The notes beneath the pieces were generated by a model that was not told where the DNA came from, ran no database searches, and worked only from the letters and a program-made list of their open reading frames with translations. DNA of 64,000 nucleotides from Aquirufa lenticrescens (GTDB lineage Bacteria; Bacteroidota; Bacteroidia; Cytophagales; Spirosomataceae), in assembly GCF_019916085.1 (NCBI RefSeq), contig NZ_CP049834.1:1100501-1164500 (forward strand), written 5' to 3'. The position numbers and the translations under genes are program-made. Below, piece after piece: positions 1 to 8,548 of the stretch (position 1 is the first letter of the stretch; the number at the start of each line of letters is the position of its first letter).

Positions 1-331
1 CCTCACCGGCTCCTAAAGCGGCGCGTGCCGCGCCGAACCCAAACGACGTTTTCGCCAAAGCATGCGCCATCGCCGCGAACGACCAGATGACGATGGAGAT
101 GGCGTAACCCATTTTGGAACCAATCTTATCGATCACCTTCCCAAAAGCCAACAATCCGATCGCATACGACGCCGTGAAACACATCACGATGAAACTGTAA
201 TCCGTCTCCGACCAGTTCAATTCCTTCTCCAGCGTGGGCTTCAACAAGCCGATCACCTGGCGATCCAAATAGTTAATCGTCGTTGCAAAAAACAAGAGGG
301 CGACCACCACCCAGCGGTAATTTCCTTTCAT
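1..331 (-). CDS. MFS transporter, hexuronate type (partial, 3' end outside window)
   Basis: The first 110 residues of a major facilitator superfamily permease can be read from the minus strand, beginning MKGNYRWVVVALLFFATTIN and continuing with YLDRQVIGLL. That start is typical of the anion:cation symporter branch that includes ExuT-type hexuronate transporters. Two membrane segments fall in the visible part, and a GKVIDKIGSKMGY stretch matches the conserved cytoplasmic loop after the second segment. The start codon overlaps the stop of the upstream SDR gene (TAATG), so translation is probably coupled. Glucuronate as substrate is inferred from the neighbouring mannonate dehydratase/alpha-glucuronidase gene. 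The C-terminal part lies off the left edge. Confidence 0.85.
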   Translation of the reverse strand, partial: MKGNYRWVVVALLFFATTINYLDRQVIGLLKPTLEKELNWSETDYSFIVMCFTASYAIGLLAFGKVIDKIGSKMGYAISIVIWSFAAMAHALAKTSFGFGAARAALGAGE

Positions 332-1089
332 TAGAATCCGATTGAATTCCCGCCGTCAACCGGGATTGAGACGCCTGTTACATAATTTGCTGCATCCGAA
401 GCTAAATAAACTGCCGCCCAACCGATGTCTTCTGGTTTCCCGAAATAACCCATTGGCGTACGATCCATCGCCTTATGTTTGCGATCTGGATCCGAATTCA
501 TCGCCGTTCTACTCATCGCCGTTTCGATAAATCCAGGAGCGATCGCATTCACACGAACGCCTTTGCCGGACCACTCGGACGCGAGCACGCGCACTAAACC
601 ATAGATACCCGTTTTAGAGGATGCATAAGCTGCCACGCGATCGATTCCGTAATAAGCCGCCATCGAAGAGATCATGATGATAGATCCTTTTCCGCGGTCT
701 AACATATGTTTTCCTACCTCCCGAGTCAGCGAGAAAACGGCATTCAAATTCACGTTAATAATGTTCGCAAAATCGTCATCCGAAACTTCCACGGCCGGGC
801 GTTTCATGTTGATGCCCGCATTGTTCACGAGTATGTCTATTCCGCCATGTTTAGCTACCAGCTCAGCAACTAAAGATGAGGTCAGACTCAAATCAGAAAC
901 GTCATTCACCGCATAATGTGCCCCTGAACCTAAATTGGCAACTGCCTCTTTCAGTACCTCTTCCCGTCGACCCGTAATCACGACCGTCGCGCCAGAAGCT
1001 AAGAAGCATTTGGCAATATCAAATCCGATTCCGGTTCCGCCGCCCGTGATGAGCGCCACGCGCCCTTGTAATGAGAATGGTTGTTGCAT
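331..1089 (-). CDS. SDR-family oxidoreductase, probably in hexuronate catabolism
   Basis: This is a classical short-chain dehydrogenase of 252 residues. It has the nucleotide-binding GGGTGIG at about 16-22, an NNAG motif near 89-92, the catalytic serine in ISS (141-142), and YASSK (Tyr155, Lys159). The end (VTGVSIPVDGGNSIGF) is the usual SDR finish. It resembles gluconate 5-dehydrogenase/KduD-like enzymes. It lies one base downstream of the mannonate dehydratase fusion gene and overlaps the transporter start by one base, so it most likely does the fructuronate/mannonate step of this operon. Substrate is inferred from context; the sequence alone shows only an NAD(P)-dependent SDR. Confidence 0.85.
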   Translation of the reverse strand: MQQPFSLQGRVALITGGGTGIGFDIAKCFLASGATVVITGRREEVLKEAVANLGSGAHYAVNDVSDLSLTSSLVAELVAKHGGIDILVNNAGINMKRPAVEVSDDDFANIINVNLNAVFSLTREVGKHMLDRGKGSIIMISSMAAYYGIDRVAAYASSKTGIYGLVRVLASEWSGKGVRVNAIAPGFIETAMSRTAMNSDPDRKHKAMDRTPMGYFGKPEDIGWAAVYLASDAANYVTGVSIPVDGGNSIGF

Positions 1090-1090
1090 T

Positions 1091-4000
1091 TTATTTCAGT
1101 TGGTATATACGTACAATTTCTTTTATCTCTGCCAAAGTCCGCGTAGGCGTCCCATAGCTAATCGGTAATTTCGAATAGGTTTGAAAATACAGCAAATGCG
1201 CATCGCGCCATAAAACAGACTCACGTTGTTGCGCGGCCAAACGTCCGCGAACATCCGCAAAAATCTCCGGATCCACCTTGCCTTGTAGCGAATCCCAGTC
1301 CTTTTGCAAATCTTTCACTTCCTGTAAACCGGTATTCATTCGGTAACAGAATTCATCCCAAAGCGTGCGGCCCGAAGACAATTTCTCCTGCCAGCCTACA
1401 TGGTGGAACCAAAGTAAATAGTTTAAATCGGTCTTCGCTGGATCAAGCCACTGTTGAGCGACCGCTGGATGATATAAACTCAAGGCATTACTTCCAGATG
1501 CTTTTCGGTCAAAACCCAAGCCCACAGAATCTGCGCGGTGGTAATAAATCGAAGTCCAATCCGGACGTTGGCTACGCTCGAGCCAAGGCTCCGGGCCCCA
1601 GTGAATCCCTTGACCCATCACGTGGTGCAAGCCTAGAGGTGTCGTGAATTTCACATAAGTGTCGCGGGATTTGATCAGGATATCCGAAGCCGTTTTAGCC
1701 GCTTTATCGTCGTGGGTCAAGGTCTGTTTCACCCACTCGTCCGCAATTTTTTCGGAGCTCAAGGTGTGATCCCAAGCCAATCGACCGAAGGCATACCAGT
1801 TTGCTTGCGACAGTAAATGTCCTGTCCAGTTTCTGTCGGAACCTGTGTTTGCCACGCCCGCCATCATGGTGATTTGGTCGTTGCCCAGGCTGCCGTCGAT
1901 GACTTTTGCGACGGTGGAGCCTTTCCCGTTTTGGTAGGTATCTGAACCCAAGCATTCCTTGAAAAGGATGGATTGGTAAAAAACGTTCGTACTGAAACCG
2001 GTGTATTCTTGGGTGATTTGGAATTCTAAGGCCAAAGGCGTTTTCGGCATCGCGCCGAACAAGGGATGGAATGGTTCCCGCGGCTGAAAGTCGATCGGGC
2101 CATTTTTCACTTGAACGATCACATTTTTTGCGAAGGCTCCGTCCAAAGGTTTGAAGTCGTTATAGGCCTCTTTGAAGCGATCCCCTTTGGGATTAGGCGC
2201 ATAAACGAACGCGCGCCAAATGACAATTCCATTAAAAGGTTGCACCGCCTCTGCTAACATATTCGCGCCATCCGCGTGCGTGCGACCGAACTCTTGTGGA
2301 CCCGGTTCGCCCTCAGAATTTGCCTTCACTAAGAAGCCCCCAAAGTCTGGAATCTGCGCATAAATTTCTTTCGTTTTCGCCGTCCACCAAGCGCGCACTT
2401 GCGGGTCTAGCGGATCCGAGGTTTTCAATTTTCCCACCAGTTTAGGCGAGGCAAAGTTCACGGATAAAAACAGTTTGATGCCGTAGGGACGGAAGACGTC
2501 TGCGAGCACCTTTACTTTGGCCAAATACTCCGGCGTCATAAACCGCGCCGAGGCATTTACGTTGTTCACGGACACCGCGTTGATCCCGATGGAAGCGTTT
2601 GCCCGGGCGTAATCCGTGTAGCGCGGGTCGACCGTTTCCGGCAATTCGTACCATTTCCACAGCGATTGCCCCGCGTATCCGCGTTCGATGGTGCCCATCA
2701 CGTTGTCCCAGTGGTTCAACATGCGGAATTTGACTTTGGGCGATGAGCTGAAGTTTGCCAAAGGCTTCTCCTGCTGAATCATCCGTAACAATTCGAAAAC
2801 CCCGTACAAAATCCCGCGGTCAGAGCTGGCTTTGATTTGAATTTGCGGGCCTACGACGATGCTGAAAGCTTCTTCTTTTAGACTAAGGTCTTTTACGAAT
2901 TGAACAGAGCCTTTAGTCGCGCTTACAGGCGCCACCCCCGTCAAACCCTTCAAGCCATTCGTTAATTCTTTCTTCGCCGTCTCTAAAATGGGCGTCGAGG
3001 CAAACTCGGATGAGATCGATTTCGCATACGGCGCATAGCGCGCCGCGGATGCGACTTTGTCAAATTTCAACCACAAGCGATAGCCATCATCTGCTTTCAC
3101 GGCGAAACTGCAAACCACAAAAAACACCGCTAAAAAGGAGCGAATCGCTAATTCGAGTCCACGGATTTCCGCTAAACCGCGCAATCGTCCGATCGCCGAA
3201 TAGCCTGGATAGGTTTTCTTTTTCAAATCGTCTAACATTTGGTGACCGTGATCTGGGCGCATCGGAATCTGTTCTCCGCCTCTTCTTTTTTCTTCTTCCA
3301 CCACCGCTTTCACTACTTCAAACATATCCACATCACCCGTTAAATGCGGAGCCTCGTGGAAAATCAAAGGATCATTTTGTTCTCTAAAAGTGGTCCGCAA
3401 ATGCAAGAAATGTATGCGATCTGCGAAGCGACGAATCATCTGAGGCAAATCATTATCCGCTCTCACTCCTAATGAACCGGTGCAGAATGTAATTCCATTC
3501 GCGCGTTCTGGGGAAGCCGCCATCAATGCCGCTAAATCCGATTCCGTACTCACCACCCGTGGTAAGCCTAATAAAGGGAATGGAGGATCATCCGGGTGGA
3601 TGCATAAATTAATACCTAATTCCTGTGCCAAAGGCGCAATAGAACGCACAAAATAGTGCAAGTTCTCCCGCAATTGATCGGCAGATATATCCTTGTATTC
3701 GTCTAATAGACTTTGGAAATTCTCTAAATGAAAGGCCTCCTCTGAGCCGGGAAGACCTAAAAGTGCCGTGTTTTTTAACTCCGCTTTCTCATCGTTAGAC
3801 ATCGTTGCGAAACGCTCAGCAGCCGCAGCCTGAACAGCCGGCGTGTAATCTGAAGCGGCTCCCGGACGCTGTAAAATATGCAAATCAAACACCGCAAAAT
3901 CCGTCCAAACAAACCGCAATGCGCGTGCCCCATCCGGCATCTCGAAGTTCAATTTTGTCCGCGACCAATCGAGCACGGGCATGAAATTATAGCACACGGT

Positions 4001-4309
4001 TTTGATGCCGCAAGCCGCCAAATTGCGCAATGATGTCTTGTAATTTTCAATGAGTTGTGCGCGAGACGGCAAGGCTTTTTTAATCCCCTCGTGAACCGGA
4101 AGCGATTCCACCACGGACCAATGCAAAGGCGTCCAATCCTGATTCCCCGCTTCAATAATAGCAATACGTTCTTGAATGGATTCGATAGGCCAAACTTCCC
4201 TCACCGGAATTTGGTGCAATGCGGTAACGACTCCTGTACATCCGGCTTGACGAATATCCATCAAGGAAACCGGATCGTTCGGACCGAACCAACGCATCGT
4301 GTGTATCAT
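1091..4309 (-). CDS. Mannonate dehydratase (UxuA) fused to GH67 alpha-glucuronidase
   Basis: One 1072-residue frame joins two enzymes of the same pathway. Residues 1 to about 389 are UxuA-like: [12 protein letters not shown] at the start, HPDDPP near 238-243, FCTGSLG near 275-281, HLR at 303 and RPDHGHQ at 351-357. Residues 407-1072 are a complete GH67 domain with [16 protein letters not shown], the NSEGEPG segment carrying the likely acid Glu, and the base pair Asp in GPIDFQ and Glu in ITQEY, 28 residues apart as in known GH67 enzymes. Between them lies [17 protein letters not shown], which looks like a Sec signal peptide. UxuA should be cytoplasmic and GH67 here exported, so the fusion is topologically odd. 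Codon 389, just before the signal-like stretch, is ATT; an ATG there would give a normal signal peptide. A true fusion, a recent loss of stop and start, or a sequence error are all possible. Confidence 0.85.
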   Translation of the reverse strand: MIHTMRWFGPNDPVSLMDIRQAGCTGVVTALHQIPVREVWPIESIQERIAIIEAGNQDWTPLHWSVVESLPVHEGIKKALPSRAQLIENYKTSLRNLAACGIKTVCYNFMPVLDWSRTKLNFEMPDGARALRFVWTDFAVFDLHILQRPGAASDYTPAVQAAAAERFATMSNDEKAELKNTALLGLPGSEEAFHLENFQSLLDEYKDISADQLRENLHYFVRSIAPLAQELGINLCIHPDDPPFPLLGLPRVVSTESDLAALMAASPERANGITFCTGSLGVRADNDLPQMIRRFADRIHFLHLRTTFREQNDPLIFHEAPHLTGDVDMFEVVKAVVEEEKRRGGEQIPMRPDHGHQMLDDLKKKTYPGYSAIGRLRGLAEIRGLELAIRSFLAVFFVVCSFAVKADDGYRLWLKFDKVASAARYAPYAKSISSEFASTPILETAKKELTNGLKGLTGVAPVSATKGSVQFVKDLSLKEEAFSIVVGPQIQIKASSDRGILYGVFELLRMIQQEKPLANFSSSPKVKFRMLNHWDNVMGTIERGYAGQSLWKWYELPETVDPRYTDYARANASIGINAVSVNNVNASARFMTPEYLAKVKVLADVFRPYGIKLFLSVNFASPKLVGKLKTSDPLDPQVRAWWTAKTKEIYAQIPDFGGFLVKANSEGEPGPQEFGRTHADGANMLAEAVQPFNGIVIWRAFVYAPNPKGDRFKEAYNDFKPLDGAFAKNVIVQVKNGPIDFQPREPFHPLFGAMPKTPLALEFQITQEYTGFSTNVFYQSILFKECLGSDTYQNGKGSTVAKVIDGSLGNDQITMMAGVANTGSDRNWTGHLLSQANWYAFGRLAWDHTLSSEKIADEWVKQTLTHDDKAAKTASDILIKSRDTYVKFTTPLGLHHVMGQGIHWGPEPWLERSQRPDWTSIYYHRADSVGLGFDRKASGSNALSLYHPAVAQQWLDPAKTDLNYLLWFHHVGWQEKLSSGRTLWDEFCYRMNTGLQEVKDLQKDWDSLQGKVDPEIFADVRGRLAAQQRESVLWRDAHLLYFQTYSKLPISYGTPTRTLAEIKEIVRIYQLK

Positions 4310-4472
4310 GTAAATTTGTTTAGAGGCTTGTGCTTTTATAGCAAAGGCTTACGCCTTGTAAAGCGCAAAATGCACAAAATTTACTGAAAAACCTGCGGGC
4401 TTGGAGGGATGGGTACAACCGAATTTGCGGATATATTATCGTATATTTGCGGATATTTACGTATATTTCTGA
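4310..4472. promoter_or_regulatory. Divergent intergenic region between uxuA-GH67 and fic
   Basis: This 163-bp gap must hold promoters for both directions. Besides the repeats next to fic (separate entry), it has a short hairpin AAGGC-ttac-GCCTT near 4344-4357 and a long-range 8-bp inverted repeat, GTAAATTT at 4310-4317 and AAATTTAC at 4377-4384. Either could be an operator for the glucuronate operon, but nothing in the window identifies a regulator. No confident -7/-33 promoter was assigned. Confidence 0.4.
4424..4468 (+). promoter_or_regulatory. Tandem repeat in the fic promoter, candidate autoregulatory operator
   Basis: Two near-identical units lie head to tail just before the fic start codon, at 4424-4445 and 4446-4468. 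Both begin TTTGCGGATAT and end CGTATATTT or similar, with an indel of two bases between them. The second unit ends only four bases before the ATG at 4473. Fic has a C-terminal winged-helix domain, so binding of these repeats by Fic itself is a reasonable inference. Confidence 0.55.
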
Positions 4473-5510
4473 ATGAAAATAAATAACCTACAGCTCGACC
4501 TAGACATGGCATTGGTGTCTGAAATAGCAAAAATCGACCGATTTGATGCAGCGTGGGCGAATTATGAAAAACGGGAGGGCGACACGTTGAAACAATTAAA
4601 ATCCATTGCCACCGTGCAAAGTGTAGGGGCTTCCACCAGAATTGAGGGTTCTCAAATGACAGATGACGAGGTGGAGGTTTTTATCAACAAAATCGAGATG
4701 TCCTCTTTTACAGAAAGAGATCAGCAAGAAGTGGCGGGTTACTTTGAAACATTGGATACTATTGCTGAGCATTTTGGCACGATTGAAATTTCAGAAAACC
4801 AAATCATGGGGCTGCACAGCCTCCTACTAAAATACGGCGAAAAAGATACTTGGCATCGAGGTAAATTCAAGCAAGTAAGTAATTCTGTCGAAGCAAATTT
4901 AGCCGACGGAAGAAAGCAAGTCATTTTCAAAACGAGCGAACCCGGACTTCGCACGCAAGATGATATGATTCGTTTACTCGAATGGTATCGCACTGATGGG
5001 GAAACCTTACCCCTCATCAAAGCGGCACTTTTCGTTTATGAATTTTTAAGTATTCATCCTTTCCAAGATGGCAATGGGAGACTAAGCAGATTATTAGGCA
5101 GCTTGCTCCTATTGAAAAGCGGCTATTCTTGGATCCAATATATCAGTTTTGAAAAGGAAATCGAAAACAGGAAATCCGCCTATTATAAGGTTCTCATAGA
5201 CACACAGCGAAACCGACCTGGTGAAAATGTGACGGAATGGCTACGTTTTTTCTTAAGCTGCTTAAGCCATATTCAAGAAAACTTGCTGTTAAAATTAGAC
5301 CAAAGAAGAACGGACAATATCGCTTCCAATCAACGCGAACGCAAGATCCTTTTCTTAATTGAAAATCATCCGGGATGCAGCTCTGGAGAGATTTCAAGCA
5401 AACTCGATTTAGCGCTTCCTACAGTCAAAAAAGACTTAAAAGAGTTAGTGGAAAAAAAGGTGATTTATAAAGAGGGTGTGGGAAGAGGAACGGCGTATTT
5501 TTTGGTTTAA
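4473..5510 (+). CDS. Fic/DOC-family AMP-transferase with C-terminal winged helix
   Basis: This 345-residue protein carries the Fic core motif HPFQDGNGRLSR at 195-206, with catalytic His195 and the anion-binding GNGR. Fic enzymes transfer AMP or related groups to protein hydroxyls. An inhibitory-helix motif of the [S/T]xxxE[G/N] type (S54-TRI-E58-G59) precedes the Fic domain, so this is a class II, self-inhibited Fic. The last 70 or so residues (GCSSGEISSKLDLALPTVKKDLKELVEKK) form a winged helix-turn-helix, suggesting DNA binding. It stands alone, divergent from the glucuronate operon. No antitoxin gene is adjacent, as expected when the inhibitory helix is in the same chain. The target protein is unknown. 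Confidence 0.9.
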   Translation: MKINNLQLDLDMALVSEIAKIDRFDAAWANYEKREGDTLKQLKSIATVQSVGASTRIEGSQMTDDEVEVFINKIEMSSFTERDQQEVAGYFETLDTIAEHFGTIEISENQIMGLHSLLLKYGEKDTWHRGKFKQVSNSVEANLADGRKQVIFKTSEPGLRTQDDMIRLLEWYRTDGETLPLIKAALFVYEFLSIHPFQDGNGRLSRLLGSLLLLKSGYSWIQYISFEKEIENRKSAYYKVLIDTQRNRPGENVTEWLRFFLSCLSHIQENLLLKLDQRRTDNIASNQRERKILFLIENHPGCSSGEISSKLDLALPTVKKDLKELVEKKVIYKEGVGRGTAYFLV

Positions 5511-5524
5511 GTAAACAAAATTTC

Positions 5525-5579
5525 TAATCGTCTCATAAATCGGGCTTTTTTGAGGCGATTAGCGAAATTAATCGCCTCA
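5525..5579. terminator. Three-armed hairpin region between fic and hemN
   Basis: Three 11-base segments can pair in two exclusive ways. Arm B at 5551-5561 (TGAGGCGATTA) is perfectly complementary to arm C at 5569-5579 and, with one G-T pair, to arm A at 5525-5535. The B-C hairpin is followed by TTTCTAC, a weak T tract for fic transcription. It lies between two converging genes, so termination is the likely role. Confidence 0.55.
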
Positions 5580-5582
5580 TTT

Positions 5583-6947
5583 CTACACCCCCCTACTAAA
5601 CTGCGTCGTGGCCTCCGCTGTCGCCAGCAGTTTCAGGTCAAAAGCCTTGCAGATATTGCGAATGAAATGCTTGCCTAGATCTGTGACGATGACTCCGTGT
5701 TCACCCCAGGTGACGAGGTCATCGATCGCGAGTTCATCGAGTTCGTGAAAGGTGTATTGGCGCAGGACTTCGAGGTCCTCTTTGTGGAAATGGGTCTTGC
5801 CTTGGCAGGCGATGTCGAGGATGTATTGGCGCATTTTTTGGTCCATCTGACTTAAAAAATAGCCCTTGAAAACGGCCAGTTCGCCGGCGTGGATTTGCTG
5901 GTAATATTCCTGAATCGTCTTTTTGTTTTGGGCAAAACCATAGTAAATATCGCTGATGCTCGAGACGCCTAAACCTAAAAGCAAACCCGTCTGCTGCACC
6001 GTGTAGCCCATAAAGTTGCGGTGTAAGGTGCCCTCGTTGTGCGCTTTAACCATCAAATCCGATGGGAGCGCGAAGTGATCCATCCCAATGTCCGTGTAAC
6101 CGGCGGCGCGGAAAAGCTCCTTGCCTTTTTGGTACAACTGCATCTTCTCAGACGCCTCCGGCAAATCGTTTTCGTCAAAAAGTCGCTGCGCCTTGCTCGT
6201 CCACGGCACATGCGCATACGAATAAAACGCGATGCGATCCGGCCGCATCGAAATCGCATCTTGAATGGTCTTTTCGATCCGCGGCAAGGTCTGCAAAGGC
6301 AGGCCATACACTAAATCCAAGTTCACCGATTCATACCCAATCTCCCGCGCCCATTGCACCACCTGTCTCACATTTTCCAAAGGCTGCACCCGATTAATCA
6401 CCTCCTGAACCTGGGGATTACTGTCCTGCATCCCAAAACTCACGCGGTTAAATCCGAGCTCAAAAAGCGTTTGTAAATGTTCGCGTGTCGTGTTATTTGG
6501 ATGCCCCTCGAAACCGAATTCGTGGATCTTTGGCACAACTGAATCCGCTAAAATTCCCTGCAACATCCGCTGTAAATTCTGCGGCGAAAAAAACGTAGGC
6601 GTTCCGCCTCCAATATGCAATTCCCGAATAACGGGCTTAGAGCTCATCGATTTTCGGTACAAATTCCACTCCTGTAACAGCACTTCGATGTACTCCTCCT
6701 CCACGGAATGATTCGTCGTAATGCGCTTATTACAGCCACAAAATGTGCAGAGTTTCTCGCAAAAAGGCAAGTGAATATACACGCTAATCCCCTCTTTTTC
6801 ATTGCTCTCCTCGAAACGACGCACAAACATCCGTTCCCAATGTTCGCTGTCAATCGTCTCATCCCAAAACGGTACCGTCGGATAACTCGTATAGCGCGGA
6901 ATCGCTACGTTGTACTTGTTCAATAAATCTAGGCTTACCGCTTGCAT
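5583..6947 (-). CDS. hemN: Oxygen-independent coproporphyrinogen III oxidase HemN
   Basis: This 454-residue protein is a full-length radical SAM enzyme of haem synthesis. It oxidatively decarboxylates coproporphyrinogen III to protoporphyrinogen IX without oxygen. The cluster motif is CEKLCTFCGC (Cys63, 67, 70 binding 4Fe-4S, with Cys72 next to it). YTSYPTVPFW near the N-terminus and HIGGGTPTF are hallmarks of true HemN rather than HemW. The C-terminal HemN domain (MRQYILDIACQGKTHF) is present. It stands alone, converging on fic. A palindrome resembling a Crp/Fnr-family box lies 29 bases upstream of the start, which fits control by low oxygen. Confidence 0.95.
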   Translation of the reverse strand: MQAVSLDLLNKYNVAIPRYTSYPTVPFWDETIDSEHWERMFVRRFEESNEKEGISVYIHLPFCEKLCTFCGCNKRITTNHSVEEEYIEVLLQEWNLYRKSMSSKPVIRELHIGGGTPTFFSPQNLQRMLQGILADSVVPKIHEFGFEGHPNNTTREHLQTLFELGFNRVSFGMQDSNPQVQEVINRVQPLENVRQVVQWAREIGYESVNLDLVYGLPLQTLPRIEKTIQDAISMRPDRIAFYSYAHVPWTSKAQRLFDENDLPEASEKMQLYQKGKELFRAAGYTDIGMDHFALPSDLMVKAHNEGTLHRNFMGYTVQQTGLLLGLGVSSISDIYYGFAQNKKTIQEYYQQIHAGELAVFKGYFLSQMDQKMRQYILDIACQGKTHFHKEDLEVLRQYTFHELDELAIDDLVTWGEHGVIVTDLGKHFIRNICKAFDLKLLATAEATTQFSRGV

Positions 6948-6975
6948 GGGGGCAAAGGTAAAAGGGAGAGGATTG

Positions 6976-7003
6976 TTGAAAAATGACGAATGTCAATTTT
7001 CAA
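6976..7003 (-). promoter_or_regulatory. Candidate Crp/Fnr-family operator of hemN
   Basis: A 28-bp inverted repeat, TTGAAAAATGAC then GAAT then GTCAATTTTCAA, has only one mismatch between 12-base arms. The core TGAC-N4-GTCA has the spacing of Crp/Fnr-type sites. It lies 29 bases upstream of the hemN start codon. Its role is inferred from HemN being an anaerobic enzyme; no Fnr gene is in the window. Confidence 0.55.
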
Positions 7004-7010
7004 CAGAGCA

Positions 7011-7095
7011 TAGAGTAGAGAGTATAGATAAAAGATGGTAGATTATAGAGTAGAGAGTATAGATAAAGAGAACCCATCTCTACTCTATAATCTAC
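7011..7095. repeat. Perfect direct and inverted repeats between hemN and the fucosidase gene
   Basis: A 22-base direct repeat occurs at 7011-7032 and 7046-7067 (both start TAGAGTAGAGAGTATAG). A perfect 19-base inverted repeat occupies 7038-7056 and 7077-7095 around a 20-base loop. The right arm lies just after the fucosidase stop codon, so the hairpin may end that transcript. The sequence is a purine-rich simple motif (GTAGA/GAGTA), so expansion by slippage is also possible. Confidence 0.65.
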
Positions 7096-7100
7096 TCTCT

Positions 7101-8495
7101 CTACTCTACCGACGAAGTCAATTTAAACACCCACGCATACTGACACGGACTATTCCCCGGTGTAACGGCCGGAGGAGCGATGCTTAAGACTCCATTTTTA
7201 AACGTCGACTTAACCACTGCTGAAGACCCTACCAGAGTCACCGAAACCGGTTTTTTCACACCCGCCACCTGAAGCGCGGCCGTTGGGAATTCCGTCGTAA
7301 TGAGATATAAATCATTGCCCTTTTGGGTGAAGTATTGTTTGGTAGCGGGCGTGACCTTAGGAGCTTTGGCCCACTTACGCGTACCATAAATCCCCTCGCC
7401 ATTCACCTTTAACCAAGACCCGATGTCCGTCAAACGCTGCTGCATAATCACCGGAATTCGACCATCCGCAGTGGGCCCAATGTTCAACAACAAATTGCCT
7501 CCGCGCGCGACCTTGTTAATCAACATGTGCACGAGCTGCTCGGAAGTAGAATAGTCCTCGAGATTTTCGTTTCGGTTATAGCCAAAAGATCCGGCGATCC
7601 CGCGACATTCCTCCCAGGGTTTGGCAAAATCCAAGCCATTCGCATCCCCATTATGCACTAAATCGTATTCCGTGGTGTAAAATCCACCGTGCTTACTGCG
7701 CGTTTCCTTGCCCCATCGATCGTTCACGACTACACTCGCGCGAACCGGCGAATCGTTGTATAGCCAGGACAAAAACTCCGTGCTGCGCAACTTATCAGAC
7801 GTATAATCCCACTCGCCATCCGTCCAAACCAAATCCGGATGGTACGTGTTCACCAAGTCCTTCATCTGTGGGAACATGTGCTGGTCGATGTACTCGTTCA
7901 GCGTCTCCTTTTTATACAAGGGATTGTACCACTCGAGAAGCGAATAGTAGTAGCCCATTTTGATATTTTTGCTTTTGACAGATTTTGTCAAATCTCCTAA
8001 TAAATCCCGGTGCGGACCCACATCCACCGCGTTCCAATTCCAGGATTGTTTTGATGGCCAAAGGGTAAAACCCTCGTGGTGTTTCGACGTCAACACGACA
8101 TATTTTGCGCCTGCATTTTCGAACAATTTAGCCCACTCATCTGGCTGAAAAAGCTCGGCTTTAAATTGATTTGTGAAGTCTTGGTATTTGACATTAGGCC
8201 CAAAAGCCTTGTTATGAAAATCCGTAAAGAAATGCTGCGTCTTATTCGGCTCTTGCCAGCGACGCCAGTACCATTCCGCATAGCGATCGTACACGCCCAC
8301 CTTGTCTCTGGCAGTCGGACTATAAGCCGGCACAGAATACAATCCCCAGTGAATAAAGATGCCAAATTTTGCATCTTCAAACCATCCCGGTACGGGGCGG
8401 CTGTCGATGGATTCCCAGTTATTTTGGTAGGTTTTTTGGCCGAATGCGTTGCCCGCGACAAGGCAAAGTGCCAGAATTAATAACTTGATTTTCAT
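7101..8495 (-). CDS. Secreted GH29 alpha-L-fucosidase (copy 1)
   Basis: A 464-residue protein with a Sec signal peptide (MKIKLLILALCLVAGNAFG) and a GH29 catalytic domain. Family marks are FGIFIHWGLYSVPAY near 44-58, SKHHEGFTLWPS at 137-148, and VWTDGEWD at 223-230, where Asp226 is the expected nucleophile. RGGNLLLNIGPTADG is the usual closing motif of the barrel, and a beta-sandwich follows to the C-terminus. It should remove terminal alpha-L-fucose from glycans in the periplasm or outside the cell. It is divergent from a zinc alcohol dehydrogenase gene with only 53 bp between them. A second, diverged GH29 gene lies at 37,392. Confidence 0.93.
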   Translation of the reverse strand: MKIKLLILALCLVAGNAFGQKTYQNNWESIDSRPVPGWFEDAKFGIFIHWGLYSVPAYSPTARDKVGVYDRYAEWYWRRWQEPNKTQHFFTDFHNKAFGPNVKYQDFTNQFKAELFQPDEWAKLFENAGAKYVVLTSKHHEGFTLWPSKQSWNWNAVDVGPHRDLLGDLTKSVKSKNIKMGYYYSLLEWYNPLYKKETLNEYIDQHMFPQMKDLVNTYHPDLVWTDGEWDYTSDKLRSTEFLSWLYNDSPVRASVVVNDRWGKETRSKHGGFYTTEYDLVHNGDANGLDFAKPWEECRGIAGSFGYNRNENLEDYSTSEQLVHMLINKVARGGNLLLNIGPTADGRIPVIMQQRLTDIGSWLKVNGEGIYGTRKWAKAPKVTPATKQYFTQKGNDLYLITTEFPTAALQVAGVKKPVSVTLVGSSAVVKSTFKNGVLSIAPPAVTPGNSPCQYAWVFKLTSSVE

Positions 8496-8548
8496 AAGGT
8501 TTAGATTTTATCGAGCCTAATTTAATTAAAATTGTTAATTTCAACCCT

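Noticed and set aside
3010-3387. 125-codon plus-strand frame
   Set aside because: Antisense to the UxuA-GH67 junction, no recognisable features. The real frame on the minus strand is full of conserved motifs.
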